In this document: positions 11,201 through 22,545 of the stretch, piece by piece | Numbering within the stretch: the first letter of the stretch is position 1 | Layout: every line of letters starts with the position of its first letter | From: Ciona savignyi | Lineage: Eukaryota; Chordata; Ascidiacea; Phlebobranchia; Cionidae | Reading direction: 5' to 3' | Length of the DNA stretch: 64,000 nucleotides | NCBI GenBank assembly: GCA_000149265.1 | Contig: CH003028.1 | Coordinates: 2,251,292-2,315,291, forward strand | Notes under the pieces: model-generated | What the model was told of the DNA's origin: nothing | What the model saw: only the letters and a program-made list of their open reading frames with translations | Databases searched by the model: none | Translations under genes and position numbers: made by a program

Positions 11201-14200
11201 TAGGAAAATGCGAGAATGTTTTACGTTGAAAATACATAAGAAAGCGCTATTATAGGATTAAACATCAGATTACCTCGTGCCCACCGTCAAGTTACCGGTG
11301 CAGTGTGTTGTGTATGGTTGAGTTGTGCTTCAGTTTTGCTTAATACGCCAAAAAACATTTATTTACAGAAGCACAGAACAAACAGGAAGCAGTGTACGAA
11401 AATTTGGCTGTCCAAACTAACGGTGAATCCCATTCCATTATCATTGCACAATTGCCGGCAATGCTCAAGGATATGTACAATGCAAGCAGCCGTATTTATC
11501 TGGTGCCACAATTTAAAGAGGTTTGGGCGTAGAATATAATAGTTTAATTCACAAGTCTATAGGTAAAGGTGTTAACAAATATTCACTTTTTATTATTAAT
11601 TTCCAGTCAGATTAATATTTATAAAAACATGTTAGATGTTGGAGACAGCAGCTCGATTGCATGAAGGTCAAACTACGTTCGCACTTCTGCCCAAAAATAA
11701 ATCAAAAAACCGATTCAAGAATATCCTCCCATGTAAGTGTGAATTTGTGGTTTGTATAAAAAAGCTCTATTAAGGGATACCAAAGTATGGAAAATAACTC
11801 TAAACTTGCCCCAAACACTAATCTAAACTACATAACTAATGGTAACATCAAATCAAGCTCGAACCCTAACAACCGTTTTTTCATTTAAATTGTTTGACAG
11901 CTTAGTATGGTGGTTTAGTGCGTCCTAGTTTAATCACAGGGTTGCAGATTCTAACCTGGCCACTAGCTAGTCGGTTGTATAAATGTTATTACGCTTAACG
12001 AACATCACCTAAACCCATTCGATTTATTGTCTTTACCAAATTGAAGGACTGTTTAAATTATACACAATGCACTGCAATAGCTCCGGTAACCCGCACTGGA
12101 CACAAGGTGATCTAACGATTGTGCGTGTGTTAACCCCCTTGGTTTTCCGATTCATGGTAAAACATGAATATTCCTCCTATAGTTACCTTCCTTTCCTACT
12201 TTCCTTTCCTAAGAACACTCTAGATAAAGATTTTAGAGCTTGTTCTGTAGGACAAGTTCAGTACCAAATTGACCTGTCCCATTTACCCTACACTTGTCAC
12301 ATAAAAAAATCACAATTTAATTTCCCGATTCCCGCCGTTCCAGACCATGTGATTAAAACTTAATTAAAAGATTACGTAATCACTCCCCAAAAGACGTTCC
12401 TAATCAGGGCCAAAACTCCGTGCAAGTAATACTCGCGTAACGCACGCCGTGCGAGTAAAAATTTACTATCACATATAAAAAAAACAAATTAACGTTTACC
12501 GCGACCGTTTTTTATTCAATTGAGTATAACGTTTTTATTTTACACATGGCGCGTCCAAATAGTGAAGTCTATAGTACTTACAAGCACCATCATACTGTGA
12601 GATTGTTATAATACCAGATTTAAACACTTGTTACGTTATACAAACTACAGTTGCGCGGCACATTCTTACTCTCCCGAAATTTGATGAATGTTTGGCCCTA
12701 CTTCTCATGGAAATGGGAATCGCCTTTCTTGGTTCGTTGCGGTTTACACGAAGATGCGCGCAAGATTGGTATTATCAAACAACATAGGCTACTCTGTCGT
12801 CCGAAATCGGTTTTTGATGTTGCACTCGAATTGTAATATTTTTACCATTTAATAATACTAAGAATTAATAATACATAAGTAAAATTGTTCAATTACCTAA
12901 CCAATTCAAGCAGAGACGAAAACACCGAATTGGGATGTCACGTTTACTTCGCGTTTGACATTAATATAATTTCCCGATGAAAATTAATAAGTCGCGTTAT
13001 TTTAAAGGGGAACTGAAGTCAATTTTAAGAATATCTTAATAAATGGAAAAAATACGCTGATTTCAAAAATCAAATCGGTTTCTTCCAATATTGTTTTGTT
13101 AAAGAGTTATGAGCAAATATGCATTTTATTTTATGTTAGGGGATTTCCCGTATTACGTCACTGACGTTGTTGAGATTTCGTGCCTATATGCATTGTATAC
13201 AATCATGTGCCAGTTTAGAGGTGAATTAGTAACATAAGCGCCTGCAGGAGCGTTGTATTTTTGTTTTTTTATGAAGACTTAGCATAACACTTGTCATATA
13301 GCCTAACTGTACCAATGTACCCGCGTGACAGCTTACTTTAAGCGCGCTCATTCAGGCCTGCACGATCCTGGACCTAAGCTGAATGCTGAGGTATACAGGT
13401 CTCGTATTTAAATGACTTTAGAATAATAAGTCTTAGCAATTTATATCATAAATCATAGAAGTGAAGACAGAACAAGAAAACTAGAACAGGAGGCAGTAAA
13501 CTGTAACTGCCAGCAATTTATAGAAATAAACCAGCCATCAATCAAAGATCAGACTATGCGGTGGGAACAGCCTATTTCTTTCATGATTGTTGCTTTTCAA
13601 TATATAGCCATAATCTGCAACGTAGACTAGCAATGTTGTTATCAACCCCTAGGCTACAAACTGAGAGTGTGAGAGATTTGGTATACATACGCATAGAAGT
13701 TTTAACAAATTTCTTTTGTTTTCTTCATTTCTAGAGTAAATTTAAGTTAATGTTGTAACACTAAAATGGATGACAGTTTTCAGCATTCTGGCATGGATGA
13801 AAGAAGTTTTATTGTACACAATAAAACAACACAAATTTAGTCATGTGCGTTTGAACCAAGGAAAACGTCTGAAAGTATCTTTGAAGATGCAAGCCCTATA
13901 GAACATGACTTGGTGCCGTTGCAAAAACTGTATTCTTATGGGCACACCGCAAGAATGTTTATGCTCCATGAATGTACATGCATTTGTGCACAAAATAACG
14001 CCAGACTGGACTTGCATTACTAAAAGCCCTTATTTTTCAATTATCTGCTTGGATAAAGAAGTTCTTGAAGTTGCACTTGATGTACTGGGTTGATCACTAT
14101 GTTTAAAATCATAATCAGAAAAATTTAAAATTGTTGGAACTGTATTATTCACCAAGTGGTTTGTTTTCATCATCTTGGCTACTCCATTGGAGTCAAATAC

Positions 14201-17200
14201 AATTTTACTATGATAATCCTTGTCACAAATATGTGCACTACACACTGCGGTTCTTTTTCCAGGTAGTTTAGAACGCTTGCATTGTTGTATCCATTGCTTC
14301 AACCGTTTTTTGTCGTTGTGAGGAAATCGATGGAAGAGCACAGGTGGATTGGAATTTCGTGTGCTGTAATAGGAATTTGTACATCCTGGAGCAAAACAAT
14401 ATACTCCAATCACTCTTTCTTCCTTCTCAGTGGCTTAACTTTAGGCATTTTACAATATCTAATAAAAAGAACTAAATTAGAAATGTGGTATATTCTTATT
14501 AACTTATTTGGGTAGTTAAGTAAAGATCTATTATATATATTCTTCACTTACTTATCTGAGTGCTTGCTGTGTACTTATTGTCAGACTACACATCAGCTAC
14601 TCAACTGTGGATTAACTGGTTTTTGCAATAAGTGGTATACCCAACCAGTAGGCTAATGCTCAGTTTTAATAACAGCATACATTAAATGCACAACATACAC
14701 AACAGCAAAACATTATACAAACAGCCAAGGTAAACCATGAAAGAAATAGGCTTTTCCCACCGCATAGTCTAGCCTTTGCCTAATGGCTGGTTTATTTCTA
14801 TAAATTGCTGGCAGTTACAGTTTAATGCATTCTGTTATAGTTTTCTTGTTCTGTTTTCACTTTTATTATTTATGATATAAATTGCTAAGACTTATTATTC
14901 TAAAGTCATTTAAATACGAGACCTGTATACCTCAGCATTCAGCTTAGGTCCAGGACCGTGCAGGCCTTAATGACCGCGCTTAAAGTAAGCTGTCACCATG
15001 TACATTGGTTCAGTAAGACTATATGACAAGTGTTATGCTAAGTCTCCATAATAAAAACGAAAATACAACGCTCCTGCAGGCGCTTCTGTTACTAATTTAC
15101 CTCTAAACTGGCACATGATTGTATACAACGCATATAGGCACGAAATCTCAACAACGTCAGTGACGTAATACGGGAAATCCCCTAACATAAAATAAAATAC
15201 ATATTTGCTCATAACTCTTTAACCAAAAAATATTGGAAGAAACTGATTTGATTTTTAAAATCAGCGTATTTTTTTCCATTTATTAAGATATTCTTAAAAT
15301 TGACTTCAGTTCCCCTTTAAGATGTTTGTATGCGCGTTGACAAAAGGTATGTGCTTATCTCTCATATTTTTGGGGTAATTCTATTTGTAAAACTATGTAT
15401 AAGCCTAATTATTTTACGACTTTATTATCACCGATGCAAAGATAAATTTGAAGGTTTTAGCTCTTTTCAACTCGTCTCAGTTACCGCTGATAAATCCTCA
15501 TTGTAACAAAAGCAACGGGCAACGAAATAGTGCGAATCTCATTCGCGCACGGTGGTAGATTAACGGTTTGAACTCGAAAATATATACGGTGGTGCATTTT
15601 TAACCTGTCCTGTCGGACAAGCGTCGCGGAATATTTACTTGTCCCACGCAACAAATCACCTGTCCCGGACAGGCGGACAAGCGTGTATGCCAAGCCCTGG
15701 ATTCTTAAAAAATAAACTTTTTTGCCTGCTAATAAGTTTTCATATGTCCTATAATATATCCGCCTATTTAATTTTAGAAATAACGAACCTAACATGGCCA
15801 TGTCAGGGATCCAATTCTAAACCTTAATACTTTTTTATAATAACAATAATGTTCAAACCATTCAACTCCATTTCCCAGACGATCACACAAGGGTTGTGCT
15901 TTCGGACGATGGCGACGGGAATGACTACATCAACGCGTGTTACATTGATGTAAGTTACCTAAAATTAAAATGTTTTTTTTAATTTGACGCACTATTGTGT
16001 TATGTCTGTAAGTATCAATAAATCAGTTTTATGAACGTCGAATGTCACTTGGGTATTATGAAATTTCAGTATTCTAAAACAGACACATTTTCGGTGGAAA
16101 TCATTTAGGATGTCGTTTTGTAATACAGAGCAAGAAAACAACTTTACATTATTTCACGGGAGTGACATTTATATAAATAATACCACTAATTATCATTTTA
16201 ATTGCGTCCTACTAAGTTTTTTGCGATAGGGATACATTTCTCCGTATAGCCGTTCACTTGGCACCAATGTTACTCTCCAGATTCTAGCTATAATTGAATA
16301 ACGTTGTAAGGAAAGTAGGGCCTCCATATGTATAGGTTTTCTTTGACATTTTTTTAACCTATGCGAACTTCTGGTAGTATGTGGACTTTTTCACCGAATT
16401 ATATCAAATCAACAGCATTTAACCGATGTTTTAGTGCCACAGCGTACCGAGAAAATACATCGCAACTCAAGGACCATTAGCGAAAACCGAAGGTGACTTT
16501 TGGAGAATGATGTGGGAAACTGAGAGTTCAATTATTGTCATGTTGACCAACTTGTTCGAAAACGGAAAGGTAAAGACTTGGTGGGCAGATTTAAATGTCA
16601 GGGTGGTTGAGTTTAGTATTTGAACAGGTTGTTTAGTTCCCTTTTTCAACCTGTAGACAAAATTTACACAATAAAACGACATACATACTTTAATTGCAGT
16701 TCTATTAAAACTTATAAGAAGTAAGCCCATTCAAAGCCAAAGTAACCATTTATTTGTCGTATGAGTTTACTTTGTGCAACTCGGCCTTGAAATGGAAACA
16801 GGAAAAAGGAAAGAAGTGGGAATTAAGACTAAGAACTGCTTATTGGGACTTGTATATGATAAAACAAATCATATTTTGCAGAAGAAATGTCAGAAATATT
16901 GGCCTGACTTTGGCGCGCAACGTGACTTCAAACAAATCAACGTAGCTTGCACACAAGAGGAAGTAATTGGTTGCTTTGTAAAACGAACCTTCACAATCAA
17001 ACTTTCCGAAGTAAGTCAGATATTTGGATTACCTGCATACTAAAGCATGGTTGACAAAGCTTTATTATTTAAGATATATCAAAGGTGATAAGGTAGCCAG
17101 GAATGCGATTGTTTCTGCATGCGGAAAAAAATACCACACATTCAACAGGGTCTTTAAAAATAGTGGTGGTTTACACGCGGTGACACTCCTGTTTATAGTG

Positions 17201-20200
17201 TATTTATACTATGTATTTATCTTTCCAGGGCGCATATGATGTGACACAGTTCCATTACACAACATGGCCTGACCATAACATTCCAATCACAACAACTGGA
17301 CTGCATAGATTGAAACAGGCAGTCATGGAACAGCACAAGAAATCTGGTGAAAGCAAACCAATAGTTGTTCATTGCAGGTAAAATAAAATGTATTCATGTT
17401 TTTATCCACATGACTGGGAAAACGCATGTGACATTATTACACTCAGTAATCATCATATTTTGACTGGACCAAGTTCGGTAAATGCCTTGCCCAAGGGCAC
17501 ACCCTACTAGCTAGCAATCAGCTTAGAATCTGCAACCCTTTAACTGAAAGGCAACAAAATAACCCACCAAAAAAGTAATTATGGAGAATTCATAAAGTCT
17601 TTAACGGATTGTAGTGGAGTTTATGATGACTATAAAACTACCGTTTGATTTTAAAGAAGCCTTGCAAGAAAAATCAACCGTTTTTCTAATTAGTGCAATA
17701 ATAAACTTACTTACCTAAGGAATACGCCATGTATTATGTTAACAATCATTTTCCTTTTAAGTGTTTGATTTTCAACCTTATATTATGTAACAAAAGAATG
17801 GAACTTGTTCGACACTGCTATGCGTTTGTGATTGCATAAACGCTTTTTTAATTCCAAACGCATTTTTGGCAAGTGTTGGAAAAGTGTCCAGGATAAAATA
17901 ATACATATAATCGCGATGCGCATTTTTAGTATCCTAACGCAGTAGTATCGTGATTATTATCATATCGTTGCAGTATCACCATTGCCAGGAATTTAATAAT
18001 TAGATTCTCTTTCCTAAGCGTAATATTCTGTATCACACACAGTGCTGGAGCTGGTCGTACTGGAACTTTCATTGCTTTTGACAGCTTGTCAATGCAAATG
18101 AATGACAAACCTTCAATCAATGTGTTCGATACTGTTGTAAACCTCAGAATGCAAAGAATGGACATGGTGCAGACTCAGGTGATTAAGACAAACACTTTTT
18201 ATCTTGGGGGTACGAAAGTATCCTATCAATTGATATATTTTTTTTATTGGGTAATACACAGATACACCTCAGGCCGACACAGTTTTTATTTTGGCAGGGG
18301 CAAGGAAATCTGTTGATTTTCCAAGTGACATTTTTTGCATTCTTTCATCTACGAAAATAAACATGAGCTTTCTATCGTGGTAAATGGGTACATAAATATA
18401 GTTAATTGATGGATATCATAAGCAAACATGTTAGAAACAATGTGTAAAAAGTTTCTTTTCTGATTCTTATATAAATATGTAGCAAAATATTTCTCCACAC
18501 GTGCTACAGTCCACTCACAGTAATATTGCACCACAGAATCAATACATGTTCCTACACAAACTGGTTGCAGAGGTTTATATGCTTGGGAAGACCGACATAC
18601 CCATGATGTCATTGGAATCGAAAACTAAGGAACTGGAAAGGTTTGTTGTGCAAAATATTTGGTTTGGTCACGCAAGTTAACAAAATATATGTTGTTTGGT
18701 GCTCTAAGTTTAAAAAATCTCTTTTGGCAAAAATATTATATTACATATTAACATTATTCACAAATGTGAGTTTTTATATTTCTCCTTAGTTTTAATTTGG
18801 GTTTGTGATTATTGTTTCCACCGATTTGGAAGAGATTGGTTGTATTTCTCAGCTTATGTAGGATAGATTGGGGATAGAGATTCTAGAAGAATCAGCACTT
18901 ATAATTTTTATCTGCTTCGAAATTTACTTAAAAACAATATAAACACATTTCATACTTATTTGATTTAGAATTCTAATATTCCATGTTTTTTATATAATCA
19001 TCAGCGCGGTGAATAAAAATTAAGCAGTTATCAATCTATCAAATACGTGAACGACCACTGAATGTTTAACATTACCTTTCAGTGCAAGGCCGGGTAAAAA
19101 ATCTGGTTTTGCTACTGAATTGGAGAAACTGGATTCACTTCATTTTAACGAACGAAGTCATAAATACGCAACGGAAAACAATGATAAAGATGCGATAATT
19201 TCCTGTAAGTGAATTACATTTAGCCAGAACCAAACTGTTTATTAAAAAGCATTATTTTTAGTAAGTATGGCCAAAAAATTCTCGAATGTAATGTGCATCT
19301 TGTAATATGATATTTCTACACCTTTCCTATGCACAAAGAATTAATAAAAACACCATTTTAGTCGACCACTCAAGACTAACTCCTGGCATAAACTCCGAGT
19401 CCTCCTACTACAATGCTTCTTTTATTGAGGTCAGTTCTTTCCTATTTTTATTATTTCTGTTAGTTAAATATTGCTTTTAAGTTTTGTGCTAACTTTCTAA
19501 GTTGTATTTTAAACACAGGGTTATGGGCAAAGGGGAAGAGTTTTGATTGCTGCAAAGGGACCCACCAGTAACACCACAGAGAACTTCTGGTATGCTGTCA
19601 TTGCAAACCAAGTCCACACTATTGTGTCGCTAAGATCAATTGATGAGGTAATTTGTATGCTTGGGTGTATGCCTACTTTAAATGCCTCTAATGATCTATT
19701 TGGTTTTGTCCTTAGACTAGGCACTTATAAACTTAAGCACAGTGGAATAATAGGTTGTATTAAAAACACGAAGGAAAATCTTAATCATATACACACTGCA
19801 ATAACTCTGCTAACCCGACAGTCGCGAGAGATTATTTAACGATTACCCCTTCGAAAAAAAGAAAATCCATATTTTCTAATTCTGTTAACTGATAATTCGT
19901 TGTAATGATTAGATTATTTCTTATGTATAGGAACCCAGGGAACACTGCTTTCCTACTATGGATCAACCTTGGGGCACCCACGATCTTACAGTAAATCTTC
20001 TGGATGAAAAGGACATTGGGAACAACATAATTAAACGATCATTATTGATTACCCAGGCACAGAATGCTGTAAGTATATTAGTTTTGTGAAAAAAATCTTA
20101 ATTTAAAATTCAATTTTTATAATTTTTCGAACGGCACGGTTTTTAACGGTGTTGGTATCGTCACTCTGGTCTTTATATATCGGTCGCTGTATTTGAATCT

Positions 20201-22134
20201 TCAGAAAAATTGACCCAAACTCATATGACACTCATTCCAATATCCACGAGTGATTTTAAAATAAAAAGAGTGAGAACACAGGTAATCTGACGGTAAACAT
20301 AAGTAAACATAAAGTAATAATGACTATACCTAGGACAAACACAGAAGTCCTTATTACTGCATGACAGGATAATCTTGTTTGCACTTTCCATCAGAATTTC
20401 GAAATTGGATTTTACCAGCTGACCAGTTGGATGGCAGACACAGTTCCAAACAATGCAAATGATGTCTTGAAACTCATCAAGAAAGCTCAGGAATCACAGA
20501 ACCAACATAAAGGAAGAATTCTAGTTTATTGCAAGTATGTTATCGCTATTGTAGAATTTAAACCGTATCCTACGTGACACTATGGTCGTGGTATGTCAAT
20601 CAAATCGGTAGCTCGTTGATCAGCTATTATAGTGACTGCCCATCAAACACATCTACTATAGTTAAGCAGAAAAGTGTATTATACAGTTCCAGATGCAGAC
20701 TGACGTATATGAATATGAACAGTAGCGACTAAAAGACTAAAGGTTCGAAACTGAGCCCGTGTTCAACCACGATTCGATCAACCTTATTCAATAGAATACA
20801 CAGTTAGCAATTCAAATAGAGGCAGTTTAGCATAACACAAATAGTACCTTAAACACTTTCACAATTGCAAATGCTACACAATAGCTAGATTTAAACATTG
20901 AAGTATTGCAATTAAACTAGGTGAAACATTACTGCTACAATATCAGCATAACATATACTGCAGCCACAACACAAGCTACACTAAACAATTTGGAAAACTG
21001 GCGGGCACATTTAAGACAAACATGGCTGATCTAACTTGGCGTGGCACTTATACAAAGAAATGTCGCAATCCGTAACGCATGGTGGTTTTGCCCGTTACGC
21101 ATGGTGGTTTTGGTAACAATGGAAATAAATTGAAATCGTATACAACAATTTTGAGATTAATAACCGTAACAGCTATCATGGTACATTATGCTCCCTGTAA
21201 TTGAGGCGCTCCTATAGTTTTAGTAGAACCCATAAATCAACTGGGTTCAGATAATCTCCACTATGTGCCTTGCAACCGACCAGTTTTGAATCTATAATCC
21301 TTCGGCTGAAAAAGGCGACACACCAACTCACTAAGCTTTTTAACCTGGCAAATTGTATTTTTGTATGGCCCATACAATTCAGTACATATATGTCTTGTTA
21401 AATTCGCAGTAAAACGGCTTGGCAATGAAATTTTATTTATTCTCATTTTGGTGAACAGGCCAACCTTTTTATAGACAGCTCATAGGTCATAACAGACCGC
21501 TGGTGATTTTTTTATTTCTTTAAATATTTCAATTATTTCAGTGACGGAGCCGGGCGCACTGGGGCGTTCTTGTGCATATTAAACCTGGTGGAACGAGCCA
21601 AACTTGAGGGGAGAGTCGATGTACTGAGGGTGGTGAAGGACATGAGAGATATGAGAGTTGGAATGCTTCAATCAGAGGTGATGACGTTTAATATCTCATC
21701 ACGTTTTTCCCAGGCAAAAAGAAAGTAGACATCTTTAGATATTGTTTGGTAAAAAAAAGAAATAGAAAATGTTTTATTTCTGTAAACGCAAAAGTAGAAG
21801 GAAAGTTATTATCACAGACAACAGTTCGGTATAACGTTGTTTTGTAATATGACGGAGCCTTACGAGTTACGACACACCTATTAAGCCAGCAGAAACTTTC
21901 GATCCATTAACCTTAAGGTTAGCCTCATGCTATATCCAACTTCCCTAAACAAGCAGGGATGTAGATTGGTTTGGACTATGCCACTACCGCCGTGCTTGAT
22001 TCTAAACCACAAGATTAATTATTAAATAATTGCAGTTACTAATCTGATATTTACAGCTGCTCTATCGGTTTGTGTATTACTGCATGGCGGAGTTTGTTTC
22101 AACATTCGATGTCTACGCCAACTTCAATGGATAG
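5294..22134 (+). CDS. Gene A: receptor-type tyrosine phosphatase with C-type lectin and EGF ectodomain (complete, 27 exons)
   Basis: Predicted single-pass receptor that would bind an extracellular ligand, probably glycan, through lectin domains and dephosphorylate phosphotyrosine in the cytosol. Exons: 5294-5369, 5441-5659, 6890-7108, 7694-7801, 8026-8133, 8293-8400, 8794-8901, 9165-9272, 9794-10165, 10230-10376, 10577-10664, 10979-11043, 11369-11520, 11636-11732, 15879-15949, 16435-16569, 16882-17010, 17229-17377, 18043-18178, 18537-18640, 19083-19204, 19362-19429, 19519-19647, 19931-20068, 20395-20534, 21542-21677, 22057-22134. All junctions are GT/AG with consistent phase, giving 3510 nt, 1169 aa and no stop. 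Approximate residues: signal 1-25, CTLD1 26-171, EGF1-5 172-351, CTLD2 352-475, EGF6 476-515, TM 528-550, PTP D1 625-895, PTP D2 930-1165. The start is the ATG before a hydrophobic signal peptide shared with genes B and C. The intron between exons 14 and 15 is long because of a THAP-type transposon. An exact family name cannot be given without a search. Confidence 0.88.
5441..7108 (+). CDS. Gene A exons 2-3: CTLD1
   Basis: Exons 5441-5659 and 6890-7108 (219 bp each, phase 1-1) encode the first C-type lectin-like domain. Visible hallmarks are the ARTHCQSL segment with the first cysteine, YWIGG, the WKWWDG core, YQHWVG, a central CVSM cysteine, and a C-terminal GGWVDDGC...YFICQ. The calcium/sugar site reads DPN where the paralogs read EPN. 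The canonical WND is replaced by WVDD. Sugar binding is plausible but not shown. Confidence 0.85.
6466..6655 (-). mobile_element. tRNA-derived SINE, partial, in gene A intron 2
   Basis: aggataggatattcatgttt tail, then ctagctagcgaccagttt body and part of the head. A second, poorer tail fragment precedes it at 6371-6410. Confidence 0.55.
7694..9272 (+). CDS. Gene A exons 4-8: five EGF modules
   Basis: Five exons of exactly 108 bp, all phase 1-1: 7694-7801, 8026-8133, 8293-8400, 8794-8901, 9165-9272. Each encodes one six-cysteine EGF module of the form C..C..NGG.C......Y.C.C.PGY.G..C. The first three are close copies (CQNGG and [12 protein letters not shown]), the fourth and fifth are distinct and each has one counterpart in genes B and D. 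Symmetric phases mean any module can be skipped or duplicated without breaking the frame. Confidence 0.88.
9794..10165 (+). CDS. Gene A exon 9: CTLD2
   Basis: Single 372-bp exon, phase 1-1. Encodes a second C-type lectin-like fold: NGCELHINK start, [14 protein letters not shown] helix region, WIGGK, WLWSDGS, AGCLSL, and [17 protein letters not shown] end. There is no EPN/QPD plus WND calcium set, so it is probably a calcium-independent, protein-fold type CTLD. It contains several N-x-S/T sites. Confidence 0.85.
10230..10664 (+). CDS. Gene A exons 10-11: EGF6 and transmembrane helix
   Basis: Exon 10230-10376 encodes a membrane-proximal EGF module ([10 protein letters not shown] ... [11 protein letters not shown]). 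Exon 10577-10664 encodes a hydrophobic helix of about 23 residues ([20 protein letters not shown]) followed by the stop-transfer sequence VVKKRRGK. The helix has no charged residue. Confidence 0.85.
10979..11520 (+). CDS. Gene A exons 12-13: juxtamembrane segment with degenerate ITAM ([16 protein letters not shown])
   Basis: Exons 10979-11043 and 11369-11520. The residues across the junction, [15 protein letters not shown], align without gaps to the ITAM of gene B (YEEIQSPQEGEYEDL), and the intron falls at the same codon in the same phase (GAA G|AA). The first ITAM tyrosine is Phe here and the +3 Ile is Ala, so only the second half, YENL, remains. YENL fits the YxN consensus of Grb2-type SH2 ligands. 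The second exon continues into the leader of the phosphatase domain ([20 protein letters not shown]). Confidence 0.8.
11636..18640 (+). CDS. Gene A exons 14-20: membrane-proximal PTP domain D1, predicted active
   Basis: Exons 14-20 encode a classical tyrosine phosphatase domain with all signature motifs: [16 protein letters not shown] (phosphotyrosine recognition), [29 protein letters not shown] with the general-acid Asp (about residue 785), the P-loop [10 protein letters not shown] with nucleophile Cys (about 819) and Arg (about 825), and the Q-loop QTQNQYMF. Exon 20 is started at 18537 because this gives the canonical QTQ-NQY join; an acceptor at 18510 would insert nine extra residues. Confidence 0.88.
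11905..12180 (+). mobile_element. tRNA-derived SINE, diverged, in the long intron of gene A
   Basis: Diverged head (tggtggtttagtgcg), then tagctagtcggttgtat and gcaatagctccggtaacccg, ending gaatattcct. The rest of this intron up to the THAP element (12180-13005) holds nothing I recognise. Confidence 0.55.
13006..15316. mobile_element. Kolobok-like DNA transposon, copy 2, in an intron of gene A
   Basis: Near-identical to the copy at 1018-3362, with the same termini and TTAA on both sides (13002-13005, 15317-15320). It lies in the intron between gene A exons 14 and 15; the matching intron of gene D (55684-56434) lacks it, so it was inserted after A and D separated. Confidence 0.78.
14030..14413 (-). 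CDS. THAP zinc-finger ORF in the transposon, copy 2
   Basis: 127 codons, differing from copy 1 at only a few residues, with the same THAP motifs ([31 protein letters not shown]). Both copies keep the frame open. Confidence 0.7.
   Translation of the reverse strand: MIGVYCFAPGCTNSYYSTRNSNPPVLFHRFPHNDKKRLKQWIQQCKRSKLPGKRTAVCSAHICDKDYHSKIVFDSNGVAKMMKTNHLVNNTVPTILNFSDYDFKHSDQPSTSSATSRTSLSKQIIEK
19083..22134 (+). CDS. Gene A exons 21-27: membrane-distal PTP domain D2, probably low activity
   Basis: Exons 21-27 encode a second PTP fold: [22 protein letters not shown], the IAAKGP counterpart of [13 protein letters not shown], and a P-loop [13 protein letters not shown] that keeps CX5R. The WPD loop is replaced by SWMADTVP, so the general-acid Asp is not in its usual context and YIATQGP has drifted. 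In two-domain receptor phosphatases D2 is usually regulatory; that role is inferred here. The protein ends ...DVYANFNG at the TAG at 22132-22134. Confidence 0.85.
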
Positions 22135-22254
22135 CTATTGGTGGGTGTTGACGTACCCGATGCTTTCTTTCACGTTTCAGTGTTACACAAGTTATTTTAT
22201 ATTATTTAGAGTTTTTTTTTAACAATGTTGTATAGAACATTTAACATTCATCCA

Positions 22255-22545
22255 GTCCAACAGATTAGTTTAGTGGTTAGGTGATTTGTCTTTCAGCCAA
22301 AGTGTTGGAGGTACGAAACTGGTGGCTGGCTAGTCGGTTGTGTCCTCGGGCAATGCACTTAACGGACATTGCCTAAACCCAGCGAATTAATGGGTTCTAC
22401 TAAATTGAAGGAACATGCGAACCATACAACATATCCATCCTACTGCAATAGCTCCCGTAACCTGACGGTGGGCGCGAGGACGATTGCCCGCGTGTTAATC
22501 CGCTTGGTTTCCCCATTCACGGCTAAACATGAATATCCTATTCTA
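22255..22545 (+). mobile_element. tRNA-derived SINE, diverged copy downstream of gene A
   Basis: Diverged head (agtttagtggttaggtg), body (tagtcggttgtgtcctcggg; aatgggttctactaaattga), and TATCC-like end. A short ORF here is a by-product. Confidence 0.6.

Noticed and set aside
18510..18536. Earlier acceptor for gene A exon 20
   Set aside because: It would add nine residues between QTQ and NQY. The D copy has no in-phase equivalent with a good acceptor, whereas the acceptor at 18536 works in both genes and gives the canonical Q-loop.
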